Part shown: positions 1 through 8,311 of the stretch, piece by piece
Position numbering within the stretch: position 1 is the stretch's first letter
Layout: each line of letters starts with the position of its first letter
Source: Bacillus_BA songklensis
GTDB taxonomy: Bacteria; Bacillota; Bacilli; Bacillales; Bacillaceae_H
Direction: 5' to 3'
NCBI RefSeq assembly: GCF_042649685.1
Contig: NZ_JBHRZT010000052.1
Span: forward strand, 496,001 to 560,000
DNA length: 64,000 nt
The notes under the pieces: model-generated
Databases searched by the model: none
What the model saw: the letters and a program-made list of their open reading frames with translations, nothing else
Told to the model about the DNA's origin: nothing
Position numbers and translations under genes: made by a program

Positions 1-2
1 TA

Positions 3-1517
3 GGAAGTCCTTGGGGAATGTTTACTATCGCAGCAACCATTCCGATTGCTGTATTCATGGGAATTTATATGCGTTATATTCGTCCTGGGCGAGTGGGGGA
101 AGGATCTGCCATTGGAGTCATCTTATTGCTTCTTTCCATCATGGGCGGACAATATGTGGCAGAAAATCCTGCATTGGCAAGCATGTTTACCTTTAAAGGG
201 GAAGCGATTGCCATCATGATGATTGTATACGGGTTTATTGCTTCGGTATTACCTGTCTGGCTGCTTTTAGCGCCTCGTGATTACTTAAGTACCTTCTTAA
301 AAGTTGGAACGATTGTAGGGCTCGCTTTAGGAATCTTAGTCGTTGCACCGAACCTGGAAATGCCGGCTGTAACACAGTTTGTAGACGGAACAGGTCCTGT
401 ATTTGCAGGAAACTTATTTCCATTCTTATTTATCACCATTGCCTGCGGTTCTGTGTCTGGTTTCCACGCGCTTGTGTCCTCGGGCACAACACCGAAAATG
501 ATCGAGCGGGAAACGCATGCGCGTCCAATTGGGTACGGAGCAATGCTCACGGAATCATTTGTAGCCGTTATGGCAATGATTGCAGCATGCGTACTTACAC
601 CGGGTACGTACTTTGCGATCAACAGTCCTCCTGCAATAATCGGCCAAGATGCGGTGCAAGCCGCCCAGGTGATTTCCGGCTGGGGATTTACCGTTTCTCC
701 TGATGATCTGACGCAGCTCGCAGATCATGTCGGTGAAGAAACCATTTTATCCCGTACAGGAGGGGCACCAACTCTAGCGATTGGGATGGCGTTCATTTTC
801 GCAAAAGTAATCGGAGGGAAAGCCCTCATGGCTTTCTGGTATCATTTTGCCATTCTGTTTGAAGCGCTGTTTATCTTAACGACCATTGATGCTGGAACAC
901 GTGTAGGGCGCTTCATGATTCAGGACATCTTGGGCCATGTATACAAGCCGTTAGGAAAAACGGAGTCCCTTTCTGCCAACATGATTGCTACAGCTCTATG
1001 TGTTCTCAGCTGGGGTTACTTCTTGTATCAAGGAGTTATCGATCCGCTTGGAGGCATCAACACATTATGGCCGCTGTTTGGTATCGCCAACCAGATGCTG
1101 GCGGGAATTGCGTTATTGCTTGGTACGACCATTTTGTTCAAAATGGGGAAGAAGGCGTACGTATGGGTTACGCTCGTCCCAACAACTTGGATTTTAATTG
1201 TTACGATGACGGCAGGATGGCAAAAGCTATTTCATGAAAATCCGAAAATTGGCTTTTTAGCCCATGCGAACGTATTTAAAGGAGCATTGGATGAAGGAAA
1301 AGTGCTTGCTCCTGCTGCCAATAAAGAGCAAATGAAGCAAATCATCATGAATGACTATGTTGACGCAGCTCTTTGTGGAATTTTTATGTTAGTGGTAGTG
1401 GCGGTTTTAATATCAGCCACCCGTATTTGGATTAAAGTCATCAAAAATGAAGACGTGAAGCTTCATGAGGCTCCTTATATCCCTCGTAATGAAGGAGAGT
1501 TCAAACATTATGCTTAA
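3..1517 (+). CDS. cstA: Carbon starvation protein CstA (5' end outside window)
   Basis: Integral membrane protein of the CstA family, which takes up peptides or pyruvate when carbon is scarce. The frame is open from base 3 and the first visible residues (GSPWGMFTIAATIP) match the interior of the family, so the Met at base 18 is not the start. About 505 residues are visible, against roughly 600 in Bacillus CstA. The frame shows many hydrophobic helices and the family-like stretches YMRYIRPGRVGEGS and FHALVSSGTTPKMI. The stop overlaps the next start by 8 nt, which suggests translational coupling to the small YbdD-like protein. The homology call is strong; the substrate is not shown by the sequence. 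Confidence 0.93.
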   Translation, partial: GSPWGMFTIAATIPIAVFMGIYMRYIRPGRVGEGSAIGVILLLLSIMGGQYVAENPALASMFTFKGEAIAIMMIVYGFIASVLPVWLLLAPRDYLSTFLKVGTIVGLALGILVVAPNLEMPAVTQFVDGTGPVFAGNLFPFLFITIACGSVSGFHALVSSGTTPKMIERETHARPIGYGAMLTESFVAVMAMIAACVLTPGTYFAINSPPAIIGQDAVQAAQVISGWGFTVSPDDLTQLADHVGEETILSRTGGAPTLAIGMAFIFAKVIGGKALMAFWYHFAILFEALFILTTIDAGTRVGRFMIQDILGHVYKPLGKTESLSANMIATALCVLSWGYFLYQGVIDPLGGINTLWPLFGIANQMLAGIALLLGTTILFKMGKKAYVWVTLVPTTWILIVTMTAGWQKLFHENPKIGFLAHANVFKGALDEGKVLAPAANKEQMKQIIMNDYVDAALCGIFMLVVVAVLISATRIWIKVIKNEDVKLHEAPYIPRNEGEFKHYA

Positions 1518-1713
1518 AACGATTTCCAGTATCATGAAATATCGCAAGCAATTCATCAGTTTGCTTGTTGGTGTACCGAGCTATGAGAAGTACGTAGAGC
1601 ATATGAAATCTCACCATCCGCAAGAACCGATTAAATCGAGGCAAGCATTCTTTTGTGAAGCGCAAGAAGCGCGTTTTAACGCAAAAGGAGGAAAAGTATC
1701 CCGCTGTTGCTAA
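1510..1713 (+). CDS. YbdD/YjiX-like small protein, CstA partner
   Basis: A 67-residue basic protein starting MLKTISSIMKYRKQ. It fits the short YbdD/YjiX (DUF466) proteins that usually follow cstA, and the central stretch VGVPSYEKYVEHMKSHHP is typical of them. The start at 1510 has an upstream GGAG inside the end of cstA and overlaps that gene by 8 nt. An upstream in-frame Met at 1465 would lie deep inside cstA with no ribosome site, so it was not chosen. The C-terminus ends in CC, and the stop codon touches the edge of a palindromic repeat element. Confidence 0.8.
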   Translation: MLKTISSIMKYRKQFISLLVGVPSYEKYVEHMKSHHPQEPIKSRQAFFCEAQEARFNAKGGKVSRCC

Positions 1714-1820
1714 TATAAATCCACATAAATAATTTAACATGAGCGTTTTTTGCTCATGTTAAATTATTTACGCATAAGCGGCTGACAAGCTCCCTTGCGG
1801 GCTCTTGCCAGCCGCTTATA
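1711..1820 (-). repeat. Two-hairpin dispersed element, copy 1
   Basis: A perfect 19-bp stem (1726-1744 with 1752-1770, 7-nt loop) is followed by a second hairpin (1774-1784 with 1809-1819). Read on the minus strand the order is hairpin A, the joining motif GCGTAAATAATT, hairpin B, then a tail ATGTGGATTTATATTAG. The copy at 22608-22716 has the same order and tail but different stem sequences. It may also terminate cstA transcription. Confidence 0.7.
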
Positions 1821-1963
1821 CGAAGACCTTTGTAAGCTCATTCAAGATAAGAGACAGAAGGAACATGAACATGAAAAAGATCGAAGGCAAGGATTGATGT
1901 TGAAAAATTAAGTAAGATCCATATAGTAAGGGCCGCTTTTCTTCATTTGAGAGGCGGCTTTGC
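1821..1963. other. Short intergenic stretch with an orphan open frame
   Basis: No complete gene is seen. A plus-strand frame from about 1823 to 1909 reads as a charged coding-like tail (LIQDKRQKEHEHEKDRRQG) ending in a stop, with no start or ribosome site. It may be the 3' remnant of a lost gene. A weak hairpin (GGCCGC with GCGGC, about 1930-1957) lies just past the dsdA stop. Confidence 0.3.
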
Positions 1964-3313
1964 CTATAGTCCTTTTCTATAGTACTCTTCCATGATTTCC
2001 TTCGGTACCATGCTGCCGCCTGTTGCCCACACGATGTGAACGGCCTTCTTCATTTTGTCTGTTAATTGGTGATGATTTAAATAGGATTGTCCTTCTGTGC
2101 TCTTCCATAAATGAACGGGCCCTGCCATGCCTGCTAAAGCAGAAGGTTCCAGATAAATATTCTCTGTATCTGCCAGGGAACGCAAAAGCCTGTACATTTT
2201 ATCATCACTCACCGTATAGCTGCCGCTTAACAAAGGCTCCATGACTTTGCCGACAAAGCCGGATGGCCTTCCGACTGCAAGCCCGTCTGCTGCTGTGATA
2301 TTGTCGATTTCGAAATCTTGTACAGAGACTTTGTCATGCAAACCTGTCATCATACCAATCAGCATACATGGTGAATGGGTAGGTTCTGCAAAGAAGCAAT
2401 GGACGTGATCCCGGAAAATCAATTTTAATCCAAATGCAACTCCACCCGGCCCTCCGCCGACCCCGCATGGCAGATAAACAAATAGGGGATGGTCTTGATC
2501 AATTGTAATTTTTAAATCTTCTAATTGCTGCTTTAAACGAGAAGCCGCAACCGCATAGCCTAAAAATAAATCACGGGAATTCTCATCATCAATGAAATAA
2601 CAATTCGGGTCTTTCTCTGCCTGTTTACGGCCTTCTTCTACGGCTTTGCTGTAATCATCTGCGTATTCAACAACCGTTACTCCCTTGCTTCTTAGCAAAT
2701 CCTTTTTCCATTGCTTCGCATCGGCGGACATATGAACGGTTACGTTAAAGCCCATTTTGGCACTCATAATGCCGATGCTAAGGCCCAAATTGCCCGTAGA
2801 CCCTACTGCAATCGAGTATTGCGAGAAGAGGCTTCGAAATTTCTCACTGTCCAAGATAACATAATCATCGCCTCTTTTTAATAGTTGGTGCTGTGAAGCT
2901 AATTCTTCAGCGTGTTTAAGAACTTCATAAATACCGCCCCTTGCTTTAATGGACCCCGAAATAGGGAGATGGCTGTCACACTTTAATAAAAAGTCTCCCG
3001 GCAGCTTTTGTTCATACACTTGTTCCAACTGTTGCCGCATCGAAGGAATATATACAATCGGAGACTCAATAATGCCATCCATCTCTTTTGTTTCCGGGAA
3101 CACCTTTGCGATATACGGGGCAAATCGCTTTAGTCGCTCTTCTGCTTCTTTTACGTCGTTTTCGTTAAGTGAGATTTGCTGACTGGCTGTTTGAAACGAT
3201 TCGTATTCAGGATTTACCCAGAAGACTTCCTTTGTTGAAACAAGCTTATCTAGCAAAGGATATTCTTCTTTCCAGGCTTCCATTGTTTTTCCTGCTATTT
3301 TATTCTTTTTCAT
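1964..3313 (-). CDS. dsdA: D-serine dehydratase
   Basis: PLP-dependent enzyme that converts D-serine to pyruvate and ammonia and so detoxifies D-serine. It has about 449 residues, the usual length for DsdA. The PLP lysine lies in SGSIKARGGIYE, the glycine-rich phosphate loop is CGVGGGPGGVAFG, and the family sequence AVGSTGNLGLSIG is present. The start chosen is MKKNKIAGK at 3313, because AAGGGGAG lies 8 nt upstream; an ATG seven codons earlier overlaps that ribosome site. It appears monocistronic and is divergent from the HD-domain gene. Confidence 0.93.
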   Translation of the reverse strand: MKKNKIAGKTMEAWKEEYPLLDKLVSTKEVFWVNPEYESFQTASQQISLNENDVKEAEERLKRFAPYIAKVFPETKEMDGIIESPIVYIPSMRQQLEQVYEQKLPGDFLLKCDSHLPISGSIKARGGIYEVLKHAEELASQHQLLKRGDDYVILDSEKFRSLFSQYSIAVGSTGNLGLSIGIMSAKMGFNVTVHMSADAKQWKKDLLRSKGVTVVEYADDYSKAVEEGRKQAEKDPNCYFIDDENSRDLFLGYAVAASRLKQQLEDLKITIDQDHPLFVYLPCGVGGGPGGVAFGLKLIFRDHVHCFFAEPTHSPCMLIGMMTGLHDKVSVQDFEIDNITAADGLAVGRPSGFVGKVMEPLLSGSYTVSDDKMYRLLRSLADTENIYLEPSALAGMAGPVHLWKSTEGQSYLNHHQLTDKMKKAVHIVWATGGSMVPKEIMEEYYRKGL

Positions 3314-3579
3314 TGTTTTTCTCCCCTTGTTCATGAATACCCGTCTATATTTCCTTGAAAAATGAAATGTTATAACTTTAATTTAACATAATTATCGATA
3401 GGTGAAATCAAAGATTAAACATCTGGAGCTAAGAGAAGTTGAGAGATTCGATTAATTCCTATCCAATACTTTCAAAGGTTTTAATATGTGTAAAAAATAA
3501 AGAAAAGCAGAAAAATGAATATATATAAAACATCCAATTATTGTATAGTAAATATACCGATAAGGAGAGGAAGAGTGAA

Positions 3580-4125
3580 ATGCTAATAGATAAAGCCATT
3601 CAATTTGCTGCGGTCGCCCATGAGGGACAATATCGGAAGGGAACAATGATTCCTTATATTATTCACCCCGTTTCGGTCGGTTTTCTTCTGCAGAAAATCG
3701 GCTGCGAAGAAGAAGTGATTGCAGCAGGTATCTTACATGATACGGTTGAAGATACAGATATTGAATTGGAAGACATTAAACGTGAGTTTGGAGAAAGGGT
3801 AGCATTACTCGTTTTATCCGTCAGTGAGCCCGATAAGACTTTACCGTGGGAAGAACGAAAGGCGCACACAATTGAATCACTTCAGAAGGCGGGCGAGGAT
3901 ACGATCATTATTACTTTGGCCGATAAAACCCATAATTTGCGAACGTTGCTTCTTGATTTACAGGAACAGGGAGAAGCAGTGTGGGAGAAGTTCAAGAGAG
4001 GAAAAGAAAAGCAAAGTTGGTATCACCACTCTATCTATGAATCCACTGCAAACATGGAACAGAGTCCCAAAATCAGTCAATTACGTTCGGATTATAAAAA
4101 ACTGATTGATGCTATTTTTAATTAG
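3580..4125 (+). CDS. HD-domain hydrolase, small alarmone (p)ppGpp hydrolase-like
   Basis: A 181-residue cytosolic protein with the metal-binding HD fold of RelA/SpoT hydrolase domains. Visible motifs are IIHPVSVGFLL, AGILHDTVEDTDIE (the HD pair with the EDT motif) and LADKTHNLRTL. There is no synthetase, TGS or ACT domain, so it resembles stand-alone small alarmone hydrolases (MESH1-like), which remove pyrophosphate from (p)ppGpp. The ATG at 3580 follows AAGGAGAGG with 9-nt spacing; the frame is open upstream only to a TTG at 3541. The exact substrate is inferred from the family. Confidence 0.8.
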   Translation: MLIDKAIQFAAVAHEGQYRKGTMIPYIIHPVSVGFLLQKIGCEEEVIAAGILHDTVEDTDIELEDIKREFGERVALLVLSVSEPDKTLPWEERKAHTIESLQKAGEDTIIITLADKTHNLRTLLLDLQEQGEAVWEKFKRGKEKQSWYHHSIYESTANMEQSPKISQLRSDYKKLIDAIFN

Positions 4126-4173
4126 TAGTGTCTGGCTGAAGATATAGCAATGGCAACTACTTTCTATAACACG

Positions 4174-4210
4174 AAACAGTCAGCCTTCATTGATAGAAAG
4201 CTGACTGTTT
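4174..4210. terminator. Bidirectional terminator between convergent genes
   Basis: AAACAGTCAGC at 4174-4184 pairs perfectly with GCTGACTGTTT at 4200-4210, with a 15-nt loop. It lies between the HD gene (plus) and the LysM-3D gene (minus), both of which end here. Confidence 0.8.
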
Positions 4211-4227
4211 GTATAAGTACACATCTA

Positions 4228-4791
4228 TTATTTTACGATTTTTACTTTTATTTTTTTAACGCCCCATTGTAAGGCTTGTTTTTTAGTTGGGAAGAAAACG
4301 TCAATTTTGTTTCCTTTTACCGCGCTTCCCTTATCTGCGGCTACAGCGTATCCATAGCCTTCTACATATACTTTTGTTCCTAGAGGAATGACTTTAGGAT
4401 CGACAGAAATGGCTTTTGCATTTGGGTTCTTCTTTAAATTCAATCCCGTTGCCGTAATGCCGCTGCACCCTTTACAGTCAGCCGAATAGGCTGTAGCTGT
4501 CACAGTAAGCTCTTTGGAAAATGTCACGCCTTTCACGCTTGATGCGGGTTTTGCTGCCGCAGCTGTTGCTTTCTGTGGAGAAAGCTTAAGGGTCTGTTTT
4601 GGAACGATTCGATCGGAAGAAAGCTTGTTCCAGCTCTTGATTTGAGCTACTGTCACGTTATTCTTTTTCGCGATGCTCCATAATGTATCTCCGCTTTTTA
4701 CTTGATATGTATATGTATTTGCTAGGGCTGCTCCTGAAAATCCGAATGATAACAACATAGCTGTACTGATAGATAAAATAATTTTTTTCAA
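4228..4791 (-). CDS. Exported LysM-3D domain cell-wall protein (YocH-like)
   Basis: A 187-residue exported protein with a signal peptide at 1-24 (lysine start, hydrophobic core, end at GAALA). One LysM peptidoglycan-binding domain covers about 27-71 (YQVKSGDTLWSIAKKN). A C-terminal 3D domain named for its three aspartates covers about 98-187, with VTATAYS, SVDPKVIPLGT, AADKG and NKIDVFF. 3D domains resemble lytic transglycosylase folds, so it probably remodels peptidoglycan. B. subtilis YocH is related but has two LysM domains. A WalR-type box lies upstream, which fits control by the WalKR wall-homeostasis system. Confidence 0.85.
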   Translation of the reverse strand: MKKIILSISTAMLLSFGFSGAALANTYTYQVKSGDTLWSIAKKNNVTVAQIKSWNKLSSDRIVPKQTLKLSPQKATAAAAKPASSVKGVTFSKELTVTATAYSADCKGCSGITATGLNLKKNPNAKAISVDPKVIPLGTKVYVEGYGYAVAADKGSAVKGNKIDVFFPTKKQALQWGVKKIKVKIVK

Positions 4792-4874
4792 GATTGTTAT
4801 CTCCTTTTAATAGTATCTTAAGGATACAATACCAGTTTTATGTAACAGATATGTTTCAATTTATTGCTATTTAT

Positions 4875-4891
4875 ATTACAAATAGTTTACA
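4875..4891 (-). promoter_or_regulatory. WalR (YycF) binding box
   Basis: On the minus strand the sequence is TGTAAA-CTATT-TGTAAT, a full match to the published WalR consensus TGTWAH-N5-TGTWAH. It lies 84 nt upstream of the LysM-3D start. Binding is inferred from consensus only. Confidence 0.65.
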
Positions 4892-5035
4892 AGATAAAAA
4901 TAGTTTTATTAGCACAAAATGATTATAGGCAAATCTATTACTCTCTTCTTCTATAAAAAGATGGTTTTTTTTCTGTTATATCGGATAAAATGAAGATAAA
5001 AATGACATTTTCGATAGAGATAAAGGGGGACAAGC

Positions 5036-6205
5036 ATGATGAAAGAGATCGTCATTTCGAAGATAGATGAGCTGCAAAATGAATTTTATGAGATTAGTAA
5101 ATTTATTGGGGAGAACCCGGAGTTGGGGCATGAGGAAGTAAAAGCGTGTAAAATTTTATCGGAAAAGTTAAAAGAACACGGGTTTTCCGTTACAATCGGC
5201 ACGTGTGGTTTGCCGACTGCTTTTACAGCCGTATATGACAGCGGGAAACCAGGTCCGTCCATAGGGTTTATGGCGGAATATGACGCTCTTCCAGAATTAG
5301 GCCATGCCTGCGGACATAATTTGATTGGAACAATGGCTGTTGCAGCAGGGATCGGATTAAGCAGCGTATTGGAACACTGCGGAGGCAAGGTGTATGTGTA
5401 CGGAACGCCTGCGGAGGAAACGCGCGGCGGAAAAGTGACGATGGCAGAAGAAGGAGTTTTTGATCATTTGGATGTTGCCATGATGGTTCACCCGTATTAT
5501 ATCCATCAAAAAAGCGGGACGTCCCTTGCGATGGATGCCCTTCAGTTTGAGTTTTTCGGTAAACCCGCTCATGCTGCAGCTGCACCGCACGAGGGAATCA
5601 ATGCGTTGGATGCGGTCATTCAAACGTTTAATGGCATTAATGCATTAAGACAGCACGTCAAATCAGATGTTCGTATTCACGGTATTATCCCTGAAGGGGG
5701 AAAAGCAGCCAATATCGTTCCGGAATATGCAGTGGCTCAATTTTATGTAAGGGCCTCTACTCGCCGCTATGTAAATGAAGTGGTGAAAAAGGTAAAAGCC
5801 TGCGCCGAGGCAGCGGCATTAGCGACAGGAGCTCGTTTGGAAATATCTAATTACGAATTTTCATATGATGATATGGTAACAAACGAAGAACTCTCTACTG
5901 TATTTAACAACAATCTAATTGCGTTAGGAGTCAGCCCGGGAGATATTTATGAAGATGAGGGCGATCATGGTTCATTGGATATGGGGAATGTCAGCCAGGT
6001 TGTTCCCGCCATCCATCCATATGTTCAAATTTGCTCGGAACCATACGCCTGCCATACGCATGAATTTCGCGAGGCGGCCATGAGCGATCAAGGCCGCGAA
6101 GCCATGATTTTAGGAGCAAAGACAATGGCGTTGACAGGTTATGATATATTGATCAACTCCGAGCTATTGGAAAGGGTGAAAGAAGAGTTCCGTTCCAAGA
6201 GATAA
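5036..6205 (+). CDS. M20 family amidohydrolase
   Basis: Zinc-dependent cytosolic amidohydrolase of 389 residues, close to the AbgB/YxeP type (p-aminobenzoyl-glutamate or N-acyl amino acid hydrolases). Metal and catalytic regions are visible: MAEYDALPELGHACGHN, YGTPAEETRGGK, and the HP of MMVHPYY. A dimerisation segment begins near FFGKPAHAAAAPHEGINALDA. The start follows AAAGGGGGA; two adjacent ATGs (5036 and 5039) are possible. It stands alone between a promoter region and a strong terminator, and its substrate cannot be told from the sequence. Confidence 0.88.
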   Translation: MMKEIVISKIDELQNEFYEISKFIGENPELGHEEVKACKILSEKLKEHGFSVTIGTCGLPTAFTAVYDSGKPGPSIGFMAEYDALPELGHACGHNLIGTMAVAAGIGLSSVLEHCGGKVYVYGTPAEETRGGKVTMAEEGVFDHLDVAMMVHPYYIHQKSGTSLAMDALQFEFFGKPAHAAAAPHEGINALDAVIQTFNGINALRQHVKSDVRIHGIIPEGGKAANIVPEYAVAQFYVRASTRRYVNEVVKKVKACAEAAALATGARLEISNYEFSYDDMVTNEELSTVFNNNLIALGVSPGDIYEDEGDHGSLDMGNVSQVVPAIHPYVQICSEPYACHTHEFREAAMSDQGREAMILGAKTMALTGYDILINSELLERVKEEFRSKR

Positions 6206-6227
6206 CTAAGATAAGAGTTTAGGAATA

Positions 6228-6260
6228 AAAAGCGCCGGCAGGTTACAACGCCGGCGTTTT
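6228..6260 (+). terminator. Rho-independent terminator
   Basis: CGCCGGC at 6233-6239 pairs with GCCGGCG at 6250-6256 and is followed by TTTT. It ends the M20 gene and, with AAAA upstream of the stem, probably also the convergent SLH gene. Confidence 0.85.
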
Positions 6261-6267
6261 CCATCGA

Positions 6268-7176
6268 CTATTTTCTTACTCCGTTGGATTGCCAATACAG
6301 ATAGAGCAGGCCTTCTTCTACTTCATTCATATTTTTGGTCGTGAACTCTAAAGTGACAGTTTTGGTTTCCCCGGATTTTAAAGTGATTCCGGAACCAAAA
6401 TTGAATGATTTTTCAGCGATCATGGTTTCGCCAACTGCCAGCACAAATTGAGATTTAATATTTGTCACGGTATAAGGATAATTGTTACGCATCGGAATCT
6501 CTATCACAAGCGTTGTTTCATTTTTCCATTCCGCCTTTGCCTGGTCAGCCTTAAAAATAATGCCCGGTTTGAAGTCTGGATTTAATGCTCTGGCCATAAA
6601 GACGGAGAATTGGGCGCGGCTGACATTTTCATTAGGGCGGAATGTGAAATCCGCATATCCTGTTGTAATACCATTTCCATAAAGGGCATTGACATATCTG
6701 AAAGCCCAGTGAGATTTCGTCACGTCTCTAAAAGTGGTTTCAAATACATATCCAAGCCCGTATGCTTCAGATAAAATCTTGGCCATCTGTGCTCTTGTCA
6801 GTGTTCCGTTCGGATTGAAATAGCCATTGCTGCCGGTCAATATTCCTTCATCGGCAACCGCGGCGGCGATTTCATATCCGTAATCTCCCGGTTTCAAATC
6901 CTTGAAACCGGGATTTGGATGATTAGTCGTGCTTAGGCCAAGCGCTTTAACGAGCATGGAAGCGGCTTGAATACGTTTAATAGAGTTATTGGGACCAAAA
7001 GTTCCATTAGGATAGCCTCTAATAACCTCTTTCCCAACTAAATATTGAATCTCTTTATAAGCCCAGAAATTTGATGGAACATCAGAAAAATTGCTTGCTG
7101 CACTTGTGCTGGTTGGAGCCATGAGCCCCCAAATAAGTAAAAAGGCTGTAGTTAATTGTACCAATTTCTTTTTCAC
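6268..7176 (-). CDS. Exported SLH-domain protein with C-terminal beta domain
   Basis: A 302-residue exported protein with three SLH motifs, which bind pyruvylated secondary cell-wall polymers and anchor S-layer-type proteins. The signal peptide ends near TSTSAA. SLH repeats start at about residues 30, 90 and 150 (FSDVPSNFWAYKEIQYL, FKDLKPGDYGYE, FRDVTKSHWAFRYVNAL). The last 95 residues look like a beta-sandwich with alternating hydrophobic positions; the function is unknown. A GTG start at 7176 is preferred because GGGGAGGG lies 9 nt upstream; the ATG at 7200 overlaps that ribosome site. Confidence 0.85.
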   Translation of the reverse strand: MKKKLVQLTTAFLLIWGLMAPTSTSAASNFSDVPSNFWAYKEIQYLVGKEVIRGYPNGTFGPNNSIKRIQAASMLVKALGLSTTNHPNPGFKDLKPGDYGYEIAAAVADEGILTGSNGYFNPNGTLTRAQMAKILSEAYGLGYVFETTFRDVTKSHWAFRYVNALYGNGITTGYADFTFRPNENVSRAQFSVFMARALNPDFKPGIIFKADQAKAEWKNETTLVIEIPMRNNYPYTVTNIKSQFVLAVGETMIAEKSFNFGSGITLKSGETKTVTLEFTTKNMNEVEEGLLYLYWQSNGVRK

Positions 7177-7453
7177 TATGTAAATCCCTCCCCAAACCAT
7201 TATCTTATGTTAAAAAAAGGAAATAAATATGCTTTTATTACCATTTATCAAAATAGGCCATAAGTCTTTTTTTGAAAGAAATAAGTATTATTTTATATGT
7301 ATTTATGAGACGACTTCCCGCGAGAAGTATTGGGCCGGGTCCAACATCTGAAGTTAAATGAATTTTAGTGTAATTTATCAAGGGGAAGAGGTGATTTGCA
7401 ACAAATGGGTTTTCACAGAAAAAGATAGAATATTTATTATTAGTTTCCGTTAA

Positions 7454-7690
7454 TCTCCATTTAGCGATATAAATGGGTTGCGAAGATTGAACAGCACGGA
7501 GTTGAGAAAGATTGGAAGGGTTCCATACCCGCTTTCACATAAGCGTGGTGAAAAACGGTTTACCCGCCTATCTTGGGACGAGGCATTAAACAGAATTGCC
7601 CATAAAATTCAATCCATTGACCCGAAACAGTTAGCTTTCTTTTTGACATCAAGAGGAATTACAGATTTTCCGAACGAGAAAGCCCACTAC
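7454..7690 (+). pseudogene. Molybdopterin oxidoreductase fragment (FdhA-like)
   Basis: A short frame reads GRVPYPLSHKRGEKRFTRLSWDEALNRIA and FFLTSRGITDF, which matches the N-terminal part of the molybdopterin oxidoreductase domain of formate-dehydrogenase-like enzymes (700 or more residues in the family). The match stops at about 7680, where unrelated sequence begins, and there is a stop at 7451 upstream. The iron-sulfur and cofactor-binding parts are missing, so this is a remnant. Confidence 0.6.
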
Positions 7691-7775
7691 GGTGCGATAG
7701 CACCCCCTTTAGGGGTGGGAATCCCACTGCTGTGGGAGCAGTCAAAGTGGTGGTTCCTAAGCATAGGGGAGAAGT
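7690..7775. repeat. Palindromic insertion-like sequence, possibly an IS605-type right end
   Basis: The match to the oxidoreductase ends where two nested inverted repeats begin (ACCCCC with GGGGT; TCCCACTGC with GTGGGA), followed by GTGGTGGTTCCTAAGCAT. The TnpB element at 46916 has a similar run after its stop (GGTGTTCTTAGGAATCTC). Assignment to the same class of end is tentative. Confidence 0.3.
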
Positions 7776-7792
7776 GAAACAGGGGGAGAAAC

Positions 7793-8068
7793 ATGGTGTA
7801 CAAACAAGTTAATCAACTGATTTCGGTTCTCATTATAGAAGATGATGAGAGGATTGCAGAAATTAATCGACGGTTTATGGAGAAAGTAACGGGATACCAA
7901 GTCATAGGGGTGGCAATGGACGAACAGGAGGCAAAGGAGCAATTGGAAGTTCTTCGTCCGGATTTAGTGCTCCTGGATTTATATTTTCCTGATATGAACG
8001 GGTTGGAGTTACTGCGGTATATTAAGCAGCACTATCGTTATACGGATGTAATCATGACGGCTCTGTGA
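7793..8068 (+). pseudogene. Truncated response regulator (CitT/DctR-like receiver)
   Basis: Ninety-one residues of a receiver domain with the acidic pair IIEDDERI and the phospho-acceptor Asp in LVLLDLYFPDMNG. The frame ends just after TDVIMTA, where a full receiver continues to its conserved Lys and an HTH output domain. The whole C-terminal half is missing. A good ribosome site (AGGGGGAG) precedes the ATG at 7793. The N-terminal sequence resembles citrate- or dicarboxylate-sensing regulators, usually about 230 residues. Confidence 0.65.
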
Positions 8069-8311
8069 AAAGAATAAAGTAGAGAGAAACGGAAAGATCA
8101 TCGCTGGTGTTGTGGTAAATTTCCTAAAAGGATGTAAAGATATAATTATAATTATCTGAAAATTAACAGGGGATTTCTCTTTTCACGACGAATATAAGAG
8201 GTGTTTCTCTATTAGCGGGAATAAAGATTCAGGGAACTTCTCCTGATAACAGCTCCATTCTTCATGGAAGTTATCGAGATAGAGTGAATACAGGATGGAA
8301 GGGGAAAATCT

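Noticed and set aside
3541..3579. TTG start at 3541 for the HD-domain gene
   Set aside because: The ATG at 3580 has AAGGAGAGG at ideal spacing; the upstream codons overlap that site.
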